Below, one piece after another: positions 34,679 through 44,737 of a stretch of DNA of 54,679 bases. This stretch comes from WTAW01 sp964540205. Lineage in GTDB: Bacteria; Acidobacteriota; Aminicenantia; Aminicenantales; Aminicenantaceae. Below the pieces are notes generated by a model. The model was not told where the DNA came from. It was given only the letters and a program-made list of their open reading frames with translations, and ran no database searches. The translations under genes were made by a program, and so were the position numbers. Numbering within the stretch: the stretch's first letter is position 1; every line of letters begins with the position of its first letter. The stretch covers positions 1-54,679 of the forward strand of contig CAZIMJ010000011.1 in the NCBI GenBank assembly GCA_964540205.1, given 5' to 3'.

Positions 34679-37600
34679 TTATTCCGGTTTCACAGCTTGA
34701 TGTGCAGCAGGGTCATTGGTGTTATTATTAGCGGTCGCTCCGGAACACACAAGTCTTCCAGAGCCAAAAAGTGGACGGACTCGCAGATAAACATTATCGT
34801 ATGAATTAGCCGGATACGGAACTCCAGCCTCATCAAATGGATTAAAGGATTGATAATCGAATCCTATAAATATTTGTGTGAAGGGGGAACCGAGCACACT
34901 AGCGGATCCGTTATACAGAGCAAACTCAACTGTCACTTCATTAGATGTCGGATTAAAAAAACCTGACCCTGTCCTGTAAGTACTGTTGTTAGCGATATTT
35001 TGGATGTACATATTACTTTCTGTACCTGCCATGTTGGATTCTACATAGGCATTCACTGCTTGCACAGTCTTCGAATAGTTGCCGTTCATGGTCCGGGCGG
35101 CCACATGGATCTTATGAGTTGCATCCTGTGTTATAAAGTCGAGTGTTCCGGCTTTCCCATAGTAAGTAAAGGATCCACTGTCAAGGCTATCTATAGCTGA
35201 GAGAATGTTGGGAAATTTTATGCTCCGGTTGACTCCAGGGCTGGTCCATAAAATAAATGGCCCTCGTCGATTCCCGCTCCCATAATTAAAATAGACGGAA
35301 ACTTGTGAACCTCCTGATAAATCTACGATCTGAACTTCCGTCACCCAAGTCCCTCCCCCTGAAGCCGGCGCCCATAAGGCTCCAGGCAGGATCTGATAAT
35401 CGCAAGGAGAATTTTCATACGCGTCCGCTACGCTAACTGCCAGATGCGCAGCCGGATCATTGGTGTTGTTATTGGCGGTCGCTCCATAACACATGAGTCT
35501 TCCAGAGCCTGAAAGTGGATGGACTCGCAGAAAGACATTATCGTATGAGGAAGTCGGATATGGAACTCCCGCCTCATTAAATGGATTAAAAGTTTGATAA
35601 TCGTACCCTAAAAATGCTTTTGTGAATGCGGAGCCGAGCGTACTTCCGGTACTCTCGACCAATCGCAACTCTACTGTCACACCATCGGATGTAGGATTAA
35701 AAAATCCGGCCGCCGGCCGGTAGACGCTGTTGCTAGTGAGATCCTGGATCAGCATTTCACGCGTAACATCCGCCGTATTGGACTCCACATCATTCAATCC
35801 GGAATAAGTCTTGGAGTAGTTCCCGTTAAAAGTCCTAGCGGCGACAAGGATCTTATGGCCTGTATCCTGGGTAATGAACTCGAGCGCCCCTACACGCCCA
35901 TAATAATCGAATGATCCACTGTCCAGATTGTCTATGGACTCGAGAATGTTATCGAACTTGATACTCCGGTTAATCCCAGGGCTGGTCCACAGGACAATGG
36001 GTCCCCTCCGGTTGCCTCCACCGTAGTTAAAATAGACAGAGACCTGTGAACCTCCTGTGGCATCCGTGATTTGTACGTTCGTGATCCAGGTCCCCCCGCC
36101 AGTCGCCGGCGCCCATATAACCCCAGGGAGTACCTGATAATTATTGGACGAATAATACCCTTGAGTTGATTGGGTTACAAACTGCCAGTCTGGTCCTGAT
36201 GTATCCCCACAGGCATTTTTTGCTATGATCTTCCAACAATAGGTGGTGTCATAGTTGAGTTGAGGAAGATCATACTCACTCTCTGTGACGTTGTCATAAT
36301 ATGCAGGAGGATAGCTTGTTCCGAAATACACATCATAAGAAGCAGCCCCGCTACTGTCGGCCCAATCCAGGTTCCTATTGATGGGAACGCTTATGGCTCC
36401 ATTCATGGGAGAGGAATCGGAAGGGATTGAAGGAGCGACACAGGTGGAAATGGTTACAGTCAATCCGTCAGACCAACCAGACGTGACAGCGGGAGTTACA
36501 GCACATCTGGCCTGGGCTTTCACACTGTAAGTTCCCAGAGAAGACCAGGAGTGCAAGGCCGAAGTGGAACTCGACCACACAGAGAAGTTGCCGTCGTCCC
36601 AATCAAAACGATATTCAATCCCATGTCCTTGCGAACACGAAGATCCCCCAGTCGTATAAATATAAGAAACACTGACCTCGCCCTGAGTGATCCCTGAAGG
36701 TATGCCGGGCACAGAGACAGTGTGGGCACTCAAATGCTCAGACAATGACATGGCCGGATCACCATAGAGGTTAAAATCAAACAAGTTCATCCAATGGGCG
36801 CCGCCCCACCAAGTGTATTGGTTTGTTCCCATGTCATTTTTCACATCATAAAGGGCTACGGCCGCTTTTTTATCGTTACTCACCAATTCATTTCCATAAT
36901 AATAGCCGATGCTGGCGTTATCGCAGTAATATTTAAGTCCCGGAAACCATAAAGTCACAGCATACCAGCTCACTCGGCTCGCACTGACCGTGGTAATAGC
37001 ACCGTTATACAGCAAAGCGGTTCCTAGATTGTTGGAAACTTCCGGATAACCGTTTAAGCATGAGCATTGATAGACAAAAGACGGGTAACTGTCATTCAAT
37101 GAACTCGAACCTGATGAATTCATGATGGTGCCCCACCCGCAACCGGAATAACCCAGATAGGCCCCTGTTTCGCTGCCATGTCCCCACCACCAAACCATCC
37201 CGTATGGATTGCTCATCCACCTCGAGAGCGTGGCTCCATCGACTAACTCTTGATTGGAAGAAAATGAGGAATTCGCTGCTGAACAGAGACTGCCCTGCTG
37301 GTAAAGGGTCCAAGGAGAATATCCCTGGGAAATCAGATAGCCGGATTTCATGTATTCTGCCAAATAGGCTCCATCGGTCGTAGGATCTGAAAAACTCATC
37401 GGAAGTAGAGCATTCTCTCTCCATGTTATCCCACTGCTATCGGCATTCCCGTAGCCTATAGTCTTTGTTAAGACTGAATCAAGGCTTGTTACTCCGGAAT
37501 AGACCGGAATTCTACCGACATAGACCTCATTAGCGAAATCAACCCCGCCTACCCCTCCGTCGTCCGGATACTCGCCGAAGTATGCGTCTCCGTCCTTATT

Positions 37601-38605
37601 CCAGTTACCGGTAAGGTCCGCGTAAAAATAATCTGTAGGCGATTCTCGATAACTGGATTCACTTCGCCGCGGCCAACACATCTTCATCGGGATGTTGCCA
37701 GAAGGATTGGGATTTCCCATCAGCAGCACAAACTGGATGGAATAGCCGATATAGTTATTGATCAGCCATTGTCTTATTTTTTCTGCAGTTCCGTTTGGTG
37801 CTTGTCCTGTAAGCGAACCATAATCATTTTCCGTAATGACTAAGGGCGAAAAACCTTTGCCAGTAAGATAATTCTGAAAATCGGTGAGTTTCGTGCTGGA
37901 GGCGACTATCGAATTGGTCGTGATAATCACATAATCATACACTTGTGAAGGACCATATTCCAGGTCAGTTGGGTTATACCATTTTTCCGACTCGGAATAA
38001 TTCATCAGTATCTTTTTCGCTCTTTCATCCATAACTTGGTCGGATAATACTAGATCAGGAAGGCCGGGGATGCTGGGTTGGCTGTATTGTATTTGAATTG
38101 TAACTTCGGAGAAATATCTTAGATCGCCTGTTATCGGATTATATTGAAAGGGTGTGTATTTGATGGCAACGATCTTCCACTTCCTCATCTGTGATACACC
38201 GATAAACTCCAAGTTATTTTCCGGAAGATAAGCGTTCTCATTGTAGACATTAACTCTCTTTTCAATTGTCTGCTCTCCGTCTGCCCAGGTAGCCAGAGGA
38301 GGAAGCGCCTCGATCTGATAACGACCAAGGGAGGCCGTCTTGCCGTCTATCATTTTGACCTGGATGGTGTTGAGGTTCACCCCAGGAGGTACAGCAATGC
38401 GATAGACTTTTGCTGGAAGATCTGGAAAACCGGGCACTCCGTAGGAAAAAAAACCATCAATCGAAATCTTGTGAAATCCGGTTGCTTTTTCCTTAATCTG
38501 ATATTTTGGTGTTATTAACTTGTAGGTCTGTTCCCCAAACAAAAAGGATCCACCAAAAAAAAAGACCGCCATCAATATGCCTGAGAATATCTTTTTAGTA
38601 TTCAT
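34679..38605 (-). CDS. Secreted C25 (gingipain-like) cysteine protease with duplicated C-terminal domain
   Basis: 1308 residues from the ATG at 38605, where a clean signal peptide (IFSGILMAVFFFGGSFLFG) begins; an ATG at 38638 would add 11 residues. In order: a gingipain-type propeptide, a C25 catalytic domain (about residues 220-620), a PKD-like domain (640-730), a fibronectin-III-like domain (735-820), then two copies of a 235-residue domain. The catalytic dyad is His in WWWGHGSETGAYL (codon 37178-37180) and Cys in YQCSCLNGYPE (codon 37058-37060). No Por-type sorting domain is recognised. The two C-terminal copies match the adjacent small secreted protein. Confidence 0.88.
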   Translation of the reverse strand: MNTKKIFSGILMAVFFFGGSFLFGEQTYKLITPKYQIKEKATGFHKISIDGFFSYGVPGFPDLPAKVYRIAVPPGVNLNTIQVKMIDGKTASLGRYQIEALPPLATWADGEQTIEKRVNVYNENAYLPENNLEFIGVSQMRKWKIVAIKYTPFQYNPITGDLRYFSEVTIQIQYSQPSIPGLPDLVLSDQVMDERAKKILMNYSESEKWYNPTDLEYGPSQVYDYVIITTNSIVASSTKLTDFQNYLTGKGFSPLVITENDYGSLTGQAPNGTAEKIRQWLINNYIGYSIQFVLLMGNPNPSGNIPMKMCWPRRSESSYRESPTDYFYADLTGNWNKDGDAYFGEYPDDGGVGGVDFANEVYVGRIPVYSGVTSLDSVLTKTIGYGNADSSGITWRENALLPMSFSDPTTDGAYLAEYMKSGYLISQGYSPWTLYQQGSLCSAANSSFSSNQELVDGATLSRWMSNPYGMVWWWGHGSETGAYLGYSGCGWGTIMNSSGSSSLNDSYPSFVYQCSCLNGYPEVSNNLGTALLYNGAITTVSASRVSWYAVTLWFPGLKYYCDNASIGYYYGNELVSNDKKAAVALYDVKNDMGTNQYTWWGGAHWMNLFDFNLYGDPAMSLSEHLSAHTVSVPGIPSGITQGEVSVSYIYTTGGSSCSQGHGIEYRFDWDDGNFSVWSSSTSALHSWSSLGTYSVKAQARCAVTPAVTSGWSDGLTVTISTCVAPSIPSDSSPMNGAISVPINRNLDWADSSGAASYDVYFGTSYPPAYYDNVTESEYDLPQLNYDTTYCWKIIAKNACGDTSGPDWQFVTQSTQGYYSSNNYQVLPGVIWAPATGGGTWITNVQITDATGGSQVSVYFNYGGGNRRGPIVLWTSPGINRSIKFDNILESIDNLDSGSFDYYGRVGALEFITQDTGHKILVAARTFNGNYSKTYSGLNDVESNTADVTREMLIQDLTSNSVYRPAAGFFNPTSDGVTVELRLVESTGSTLGSAFTKAFLGYDYQTFNPFNEAGVPYPTSSYDNVFLRVHPLSGSGRLMCYGATANNNTNDPAAHLAVSVADAYENSPCDYQILPGALWAPASGGGTWVTEVQIVDLSGGSQVSVYFNYGSGNRRGPFILWTSPGVNRSIKFPNILSAIDSLDSGSFTYYGKAGTLDFITQDATHKIHVAARTMNGNYSKTVQAVNAYVESNMAGTESNMYIQNIANNSTYRTGSGFFNPTSNEVTVEFALYNGSASVLGSPFTQIFIGFDYQSFNPFDEAGVPYPANSYDNVYLRVRPLFGSGRLVCSGATANNNTNDPAAHQAVKPE
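34690..36142 (-). repeat. Tandem pair of ~235-residue domain repeats in the C25 protease
   Basis: Copy 1 (36142 down to about 35435) runs from YQVLPGVIWAPATGGGTW to NNNTNDPAAHLA. Copy 2 (35401 down to about 34690) runs from YQILPGALWAPASGGGTW to NNNTNDPAAHQA. Long stretches are identical in protein, for example TSPG-NRSIKF, LDSGSF-YYG and FNPTS. A third copy is the whole mature protein at 33881-34576. Confidence 0.92.
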
Positions 38606-38821
38606 TTTTTCTCGCAAAGTGTTAGAAATAAAATTCACAATATCGCATTTTTTTCTTGTGAGACATCCCCACTCTAAGATTCCTAGGCTTAATTATAATA
38701 GAAGAAACGCGGATGTAAATAACCTTAAGGGGTGATTCCTGGGGTGAATTTGGTGTCTATAAAAAATAATCTGGGCGGAATCTCCGACCAAAATTTTAAA
38801 ATCTTTCCGGAAGTTAGACTT

Positions 38822-39808
38822 TCATTGTTGTTTAAACTTCCGGAAAAACAACGACTTGAGAGGGCACAAAGTACACAACCACCCAACAAGCGGAAGCCAT
38901 TTCCAGAATATCGGTCCGATCCTCAGGGCTTTTTTGAAATATGTTCTGGCTTCCTTCCATAATCCTCGCGATAAGCACATCCTGGCCTCGAATAGGTAAG
39001 AATAAGTGATACGTATGCGCTCTTTTCTTCGAATTCTCTCACTTGAAAAGTGATAGGTCTCCTTCAGATGGGCAGGGACGGTCTGAACAAATTGCTTGGC
39101 TGCATCTGAGGCTGCACGGGCAAAATTCTCATGAAGTTCCGCAGTGCTCTGAGCCTCATGCCGCCGCCAATATCCCACAAGACTATCGACATAACAAAAC
39201 TCTCCCTCAAGAGCCATTCGCAAAAACGTGGGATAATCAACATAATAACGGGACGAACTGAATCCGCCAATTGAAGCCAAGTTTTCCCTTCTCATAAGAA
39301 CCGACACTGCAGGAATAACATTCCGATAGAATAACCGAGTAAGAATCCGGCCCGGTGGACGGTTGAAAGCTACGTCGACTCGAGGCTTTTTTCTTGGCCT
39401 AAAACCAAGAATATTGCCTTCTTCGTCGGTAAAGGCTGTTTTTCCCCAACTCAAAACGTTGTTTTTATTTTCAAAACAAGTAACCTGTTTTTCTAGTTTA
39501 TCATTAGGCCAGAAATCGTCCCCCTCTAGTATTGCAATAACCTCACCCTTGGCATGCTCTAATGCCTGATTATATGAATCCGCTAAGGCCTGCAATCCCC
39601 AGGTTTTTTCATGGAAGATGATCCTCAACCGGCTCTCTAATCGAGCGAAATGGTGAAGGATCTGAACTGTTTGATCTTGCGATCCGTCATCAATGATGAT
39701 CTGTTCCCACTGTGGGTAGGATTGTTTCAGTACGGATTCAAGACAATATCGGATATATTTATCTTGATTATACGTCAGCGTTATGATTGATACGAGAGGT
39801 TTATTCAT
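38822..39808 (-). CDS. GT2-family glycosyltransferase
   Basis: 328 residues, GT-A fold. KPLVSIITLTYNQDKYIRYC begins the nucleotide-binding strand; IIIDDGSQDQT and AILEGDDFWPNDKLEKQV carry the metal- and sugar-nucleotide-binding acidic residues (EGDD in place of the usual DxD). FYRNVIPAVSVLMRRENLAS is the acceptor-side region. It is the last gene of the overlapping minus-strand run, one base after the preceding gene's stop. The 180 bp downstream, towards the C25 protease, hold nothing I can name. Confidence 0.88.
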   Translation of the reverse strand: MNKPLVSIITLTYNQDKYIRYCLESVLKQSYPQWEQIIIDDGSQDQTVQILHHFARLESRLRIIFHEKTWGLQALADSYNQALEHAKGEVIAILEGDDFWPNDKLEKQVTCFENKNNVLSWGKTAFTDEEGNILGFRPRKKPRVDVAFNRPPGRILTRLFYRNVIPAVSVLMRRENLASIGGFSSSRYYVDYPTFLRMALEGEFCYVDSLVGYWRRHEAQSTAELHENFARAASDAAKQFVQTVPAHLKETYHFSSERIRRKERIRITYSYLFEARMCLSRGLWKEARTYFKKALRIGPIFWKWLPLVGWLCTLCPLKSLFFRKFKQQ

Positions 39809-39809
39809 C

Positions 39810-41030
39810 TCAGGATGCCTGCCGATCCAATGGTTCGCTTGTGACTTTCTCTATTGTTCGACTCAAATTATTCCAAAAGGCCTTCAATATTTCCATCCCT
39901 ATTTCATTCGAATATCTATTTTCAATCAGAATTCTTCCTGCTGAAGCAATCTGGTCTCTGTAGTCTCGGTTTTGTAAAAATCTGGAAATCTTTTCCTTGA
40001 AATCGCAAGGATTATTCGCAATGACTATATTCTTCCCATCTTCCACCTCAAGCCCCTCACAGCCTATGGAGGAAGAAACTACAGGGACTCCGGTTGCCAT
40101 GGCTGCGAGTATTTTTATGCGTGTCCCGCTTCCCATTCTCAGGGGAACGACACACACAGCTGCTTGAGAAAGATACGGCCGAATGTCTTCCACATAGCCT
40201 GTCAATGTGACGTCATTTTTTTTTGCATAGAACTCCACTTCTTCTTTAGGCTGGTCACCTACAATTGTTAGATTAACATCAGGAAAATCAGCCTTTAAAA
40301 GCGGCATGACTTCTTGATAAAAATATCGCACAGCATCTCGGTTAGGCTCATACCACATGGTACCGAGATAAACCAGTTTATAGGATTCAGGATCGCATTG
40401 TGAGAAGCGAAAAAAATGCCTATCCACCGTATTGGGGATGACAACCACTTCCTGGCCAGGAATAGACTTCTTCACAATATTCTCATCCTCAGGAGAACAG
40501 ACAAAACAGCAATCGAATTCATTGATCACACGCAATTCATATCTTTTCAGGCGCCAGTAACCCAAAAAATTGTAAGGCTTTTTTAACCAGCCTTTCGAGA
40601 CCTTAACTCTGCGTTCCGAGCGAATAAATTCGAGGTTATGTTCATCGAGTATTTTGAAGACGGGCTCTTTTCTCCTTGCATATTCAGCCATTAAAAGAGT
40701 TTCCGCCACAATGACATCAATCGCTTTTTCTGTGATCAGTTCCTGAACCTTATCCTCAAAACCCTTATGGGACAGTCTTTTGGAAAGCAGTGGTCTAAGG
40801 GAAAAGTGATTCATCCATTTCGACAATGATGACAGCTGAGGCCGATTATAGACATGGATCTCAGTACAGAGGTCCTTCAAATCGCTTCCCCCGACGTTTC
40901 TATCTGCCTCATCGAATGCGATTAAATAGACTTCATGATCATTCAAGGAACGCAGGAGGTTGGCTGTTCTTATCCTGGACCCACTATCTTCCTTGAATGG
41001 CAAGGAATCAGCAACGAGAAGAACTTTCAT
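39810..41030 (-). CDS. GT4-type glycosyltransferase (GlgA/WecH-like)
   Basis: 406 residues. LVADSLPFKEDSGSRIRTAN is the N-terminal loop. LVYLGTMWYEPNRDAVRYF begins the second domain. The donor motif is RMGSGTRIKILAAMATGVPV, the variant of sugar transferases in which the first EX7E Glu is replaced by a Gly/Ser-rich turn. The C terminus is polar. It overlaps the upstream glycosyltransferase by 4 bp. Substrates are unknown. Confidence 0.85.
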   Translation of the reverse strand: MKVLLVADSLPFKEDSGSRIRTANLLRSLNDHEVYLIAFDEADRNVGGSDLKDLCTEIHVYNRPQLSSLSKWMNHFSLRPLLSKRLSHKGFEDKVQELITEKAIDVIVAETLLMAEYARRKEPVFKILDEHNLEFIRSERRVKVSKGWLKKPYNFLGYWRLKRYELRVINEFDCCFVCSPEDENIVKKSIPGQEVVVIPNTVDRHFFRFSQCDPESYKLVYLGTMWYEPNRDAVRYFYQEVMPLLKADFPDVNLTIVGDQPKEEVEFYAKKNDVTLTGYVEDIRPYLSQAAVCVVPLRMGSGTRIKILAAMATGVPVVSSSIGCEGLEVEDGKNIVIANNPCDFKEKISRFLQNRDYRDQIASAGRILIENRYSNEIGMEILKAFWNNLSRTIEKVTSEPLDRQAS

Positions 41031-42193
41031 CTTGGTCGATCGAGTAATTCCCTGTAAATCTTTGTGATTTCTTCGACATGTCTGTCAATACCGAAATTAT
41101 CTTCCACATTTTTTTTGGCGTTGGCAGCAAGATTCCGAGCTTTTTTTCTGTCCGCTAACAGCAAAAGCACGGCATCTGCCAACGCTTTTGGATCAGAAGG
41201 CGGGATCAGAATAGCCGATTTCCCCTCCTCCAATAACTCTGGAATTCCTCCTACTCTGGTTGCTACAATAGCCCTCTCTAGCGCGGAAGCCTCCAGCAGG
41301 ATTCTCGGGAATGGTTCAGGATAGATTGCAGGATGCACCAATATGTCCAATCCCATCATGACATCATAAACATCATCTCTGAATCCAGTAAAAATAATCG
41401 TGTCAGCAAGATTTAATTTTTTAGCCAGGATTTCCAATTTCTCCCTGTAGTGTTTTTGATTCTCTACTAAGGTATCTCCTACAATCAGCACCTTCAGAGA
41501 GGGTAGCGATTCCTTTATCAAAGCAGAGCCCTTTATCAAGATCTCCTGTCCCTTGACTGGATCTATAATACCGATGCAGCCGATGACCGGAGCATCTCTC
41601 TCTAAATCAAACTCCCTTCTGATGTCTCTTGAGGTGCTGCGTTTCAGACTCTTTCCGTCTACACCGTTGTACACGACCCGAACCTTGTCCTTCAGAGCCG
41701 GCGATTTCGCTATAATCGAATCCCGGGTAGCGGAGGAAACCGTTATAATCAAGTCTGAAAGGAAATTCAACAACCGGGCCTTCAGCGGATGCGAAAACGG
41801 GCTAAGATAGATATCCCTCACATGAACCACCGATAGAATGCCAGCCATCCTGGCCGCAGTGCCTCCTATGAAGGCCGCTCTAGGCGCATTGGAATGCAGA
41901 ATGCAGGCTTTTTTGGCTTTAATAATACTCCTTAATTTGAAAATTGCTGAGGCTATCTTTGGCAGTTTGTGGAACCGATGTCCCTCACCATATTTTATGA
42001 GCGAGGGCAAGATTAGAGTTTCGATGTTCATCTGTCTGGCTTTATCAGTAAACGGTCCTGATTCAGGAAGAATAAGCACGGGATCAAATCCAACTTTGTC
42101 GATGCCTTCAATCAGGCTGCAGAGGCTGAATTCGGCGCCACTCATTTTAGCAGTCGGGTTTAAATAAAGAACAGTAACATTTTTTGAGGTCAT
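41027..42193 (-). CDS. GT4-type glycosyltransferase
   Basis: 388 residues. VTVLYLNPTAKMSGAEFSLC has the classic GGAE-like loop (SGAE). The donor site is EPFPRILLEASALERAIVAT with both glutamates; GIIDPVKGQEILIKGSALI is the interdomain strand. It overlaps its neighbours by 4 bp and 1 bp, part of an overlapping run that is surely one transcript. Confidence 0.88.
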   Translation of the reverse strand: MTSKNVTVLYLNPTAKMSGAEFSLCSLIEGIDKVGFDPVLILPESGPFTDKARQMNIETLILPSLIKYGEGHRFHKLPKIASAIFKLRSIIKAKKACILHSNAPRAAFIGGTAARMAGILSVVHVRDIYLSPFSHPLKARLLNFLSDLIITVSSATRDSIIAKSPALKDKVRVVYNGVDGKSLKRSTSRDIRREFDLERDAPVIGCIGIIDPVKGQEILIKGSALIKESLPSLKVLIVGDTLVENQKHYREKLEILAKKLNLADTIIFTGFRDDVYDVMMGLDILVHPAIYPEPFPRILLEASALERAIVATRVGGIPELLEEGKSAILIPPSDPKALADAVLLLLADRKKARNLAANAKKNVEDNFGIDRHVEEITKIYRELLDRPR

Positions 42194-43368
42194 TATGTTT
42201 TGTTCCTTAAAAAAATCTCCTCGTATCTATTAGAGATCGAATCCCAGTTGAACTCTTTGACAACCTTTTCCCTTGAATTCACTCCATATCTTTCCATTTG
42301 CTTGGAGTTCTTCAGTAAAGAAAGCACGGCGTCGGCGAATTTTTCTGGTTTGAGTGGCTCAACCAGAAGTCCATTTTTACCAGAATCGATGACCTCAGGA
42401 ATGGCGGTGGAATTTACGCTCACCACTGCTTTTCCTGAAGCCATGGCCTGAAGCAACACCAGTCCCAAGGTTTCAAAGGTGGAGTGAAACACAAATAGAT
42501 CTGCCATTGCATAATAGAAAGGAAGCTCTCTCTCAGGTATATAACCGGTAAAAATTACGCGAGAAGAAACCCCCAGTTCTCGGGAAAGCTGCATGAGTCG
42601 ATCCTTCTCTGTGCCCTTTCCTCCTATCACCAGATACGCATCTACATGCTTTAACACAGATTGAAAAGCCCTGATTATGATATCCACCCTTTTCCATCTA
42701 TCCAGCCTCTGCATGGCAAAGAGAACTTTTGCATTCCGGGGAATACCCATTTTTTCTCTAGTAAGGCTACCGTCATTCTCGGGTGTATACCTTGCCAAGT
42801 CCACACCAAAGGGCACGACGTCTCCTGTATTCAGGTCTGAATCGCCAAACGCTTGACGGCAATACTCTGAAATGAAGATTTTTTTACCCACCCTCCCGCA
42901 GATCATCCTTGCGTACTTCCTCCAAAAGAGAGGAATTTCAGGTCCAGGAATATCTCTGCCGATGATCGAAAGAACAACAGGCCGCTTTTTAATTCTCTCG
43001 ACGAAAATAGCCGCCAACCCGGTGGGAAGAGCATAAAAGAAATTCACGAGTTCAGGATCGAACTCCCGAATCATGCGCGAGGTCGCTCTGACTGCGCTCA
43101 GAGAAAAGGGAGGAATTATGCCTCTTAATTTCCACTGACCAGGCCAGTTCATGGGATTTACACGATCCTTGAACCTAACTATCTCGAGAGGGGTAAGGTC
43201 AAGATCCGGTTCATCCATTCCATATTCTCTTATCAAACTCTTATCAGGATGTGGAGTCAAGATTTGAATGCGATGACGGTCGGCCAACCTGTGGAATATC
43301 TCATAAATCCCGATCTCGGCACCTCCCATGATGGGGAGAAAAGTGGGTGTAACCACTAAGATTTTCAT
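42193..43368 (-). CDS. GT4-type glycosyltransferase, Gln in second donor-site position
   Basis: 391 residues. ILVVTPTFLPIMGGAEIGIY, then AMQRLDRWKRVDIIIRAFQS. The donor motif reads STFETLGLVLLQAMASG: the first Glu is present but the second of the EX7E pair is Gln. Such substitutions occur in active GT4 members but may alter retention of the donor. It overlaps both neighbours by 1-4 bp. Confidence 0.86.
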   Translation of the reverse strand: MKILVVTPTFLPIMGGAEIGIYEIFHRLADRHRIQILTPHPDKSLIREYGMDEPDLDLTPLEIVRFKDRVNPMNWPGQWKLRGIIPPFSLSAVRATSRMIREFDPELVNFFYALPTGLAAIFVERIKKRPVVLSIIGRDIPGPEIPLFWRKYARMICGRVGKKIFISEYCRQAFGDSDLNTGDVVPFGVDLARYTPENDGSLTREKMGIPRNAKVLFAMQRLDRWKRVDIIIRAFQSVLKHVDAYLVIGGKGTEKDRLMQLSRELGVSSRVIFTGYIPERELPFYYAMADLFVFHSTFETLGLVLLQAMASGKAVVSVNSTAIPEVIDSGKNGLLVEPLKPEKFADAVLSLLKNSKQMERYGVNSREKVVKEFNWDSISNRYEEIFLRNKT

Positions 43369-44036
43369 GAATGGCGTTTAGAGGCGACAGCGATCAGAGT
43401 CATGAAATATTTTTTTCTGAACGGAAGGGCCCATAAGATTCTTTTTAGAACTTTTGAAACCACAGAAGGAATTCGTAAGTTCTCGCACAGCATGACTTCT
43501 GGACAGACAGGATTTATCCGCCCTAAAAACTGTGTTTCGAATCCATGTTCATGGAGTATCCTGCGGAGGTCTTTTTCGGAAAAAAAATGCTGGTGGGTCC
43601 GATCCACCCAGTGATGAAAAGTCAGACCGGAATCCTTAAAAATGGGATAAAGTTCAGCATCAGGAACGGAAAGTATGACATTTTGTCTTGTTATACGTTT
43701 AAGCTCGGATAGAACCTTTCCGACATCATCCACATGTTCCAGAACTTCAAAACTGATTACCGTATCGAATTCTTCGTCTTTAAAGTGTGTTTTTTGCAGA
43801 TCGCCGGTAGAAAAACGATCCATTGCTTCAGATTCCCAACTCTCCGATTGCAAAAGATCATACCCATATGCGTCATACCCTTGAGATAACATCCACCGGA
43901 CATATTCTCCCGTCGAACAACCTGCATCGAGAGTCTTGGGAAAGGCGTAATTGCGAATGACGTCAAGCCTTGCCGGATTGAGTTGGCCCCATGTACCGAT
44001 CCGGTTCCTTTCTTCAATTAATTTTTCAGTTGTCAA
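43365..44036 (-). CDS. Class I SAM-dependent methyltransferase
   Basis: 223 residues. Motif I TLDAGCSTGEYVRWMLSQGY, acidic loop GYDLLQSESW, motif IV FDTVISFEVLEHVDDVGKVL, then NVILSVPDAELYPIF. It probably modifies a sugar or lipid-linked glycan of this locus. 4-bp overlaps on both sides couple it to a GT4 gene and another methyltransferase. Confidence 0.85.
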   Translation of the reverse strand: MTTEKLIEERNRIGTWGQLNPARLDVIRNYAFPKTLDAGCSTGEYVRWMLSQGYDAYGYDLLQSESWESEAMDRFSTGDLQKTHFKDEEFDTVISFEVLEHVDDVGKVLSELKRITRQNVILSVPDAELYPIFKDSGLTFHHWVDRTHQHFFSEKDLRRILHEHGFETQFLGRINPVCPEVMLCENLRIPSVVSKVLKRILWALPFRKKYFMTLIAVASKRHS

Positions 44037-44737
44037 GTTTTCTTCCCCAAGAAATACAGTCCCGAAGCGATTCTATGCGCTCCAGGTCGCTTAGCAAATA
44101 GAATATCCAGGTATTTTATCGGGAACGTCATCCAACCTGCTATAAAAATCGCAACAGCATGAGCACGTTTATTTTGTGAAAAGCCGGTAAGGACGCCGGA
44201 AAAATATTCTCTTAGAATCCAACTCAATGCCGAGCTTGGCCCAACGCTGACACCGGACTCTATCCGTGAAAACTTAGAAAGAAGCTTTTCTAAACCCTCT
44301 AGGGAGAACCTGTAAAAATCTTTGGGGCTTGGATGATATCCTTGGATAAACGGAATTTCCACGTATACAATACCTCCTTTCCTCAATGTCCTATGGATTC
44401 CCTCCACGACAGCAACCGGGTCTTCAACATGCTCCAGAACTGCCTGACAGATTATTCCATGAAAACAACCGCTTTTAAAAGGAAGGCATAAAGCATCCCC
44501 CATGACATCGACACTCGAGAAACTATCGATATCAAATTTAACGATTGTTTTTATCTTCTGCGGATCAAGGCTTCTATACCCTAAAAACCTATCTCCACAA
44601 CCCAGATTCAGCAGTATAGGATCCTTAATATCTTTCAGGAGATCATTCAATCTTCCTACCGTTTCTTTAGCTTTAATGTTCAGCGAAACTCCCGGAACAA
44701 AATACAGTTTTTGAAAGAGCCTTTTCATTCGTTTCAT
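44033..44737 (-). CDS. Class I SAM-dependent methyltransferase
   Basis: About 234 residues from the ATG at 44737, which gives an ATGA overlap with the upstream stop; a TTG at 44764 is the longer alternative. Motif I is LLNLGCGDRFLGYRSLDP, then ICQAVLEHVEDPVAVVEGIH, LRKGGIVYVEIPFIQGYHPS. The motif order fits Methyltransf_11. The three consecutive methyltransferase genes here are only distantly alike and so are not recent duplicates. Confidence 0.84.
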   Translation of the reverse strand: MKRMKRLFQKLYFVPGVSLNIKAKETVGRLNDLLKDIKDPILLNLGCGDRFLGYRSLDPQKIKTIVKFDIDSFSSVDVMGDALCLPFKSGCFHGIICQAVLEHVEDPVAVVEGIHRTLRKGGIVYVEIPFIQGYHPSPKDFYRFSLEGLEKLLSKFSRIESGVSVGPSSALSWILREYFSGVLTGFSQNKRAHAVAIFIAGWMTFPIKYLDILFAKRPGAHRIASGLYFLGKKT

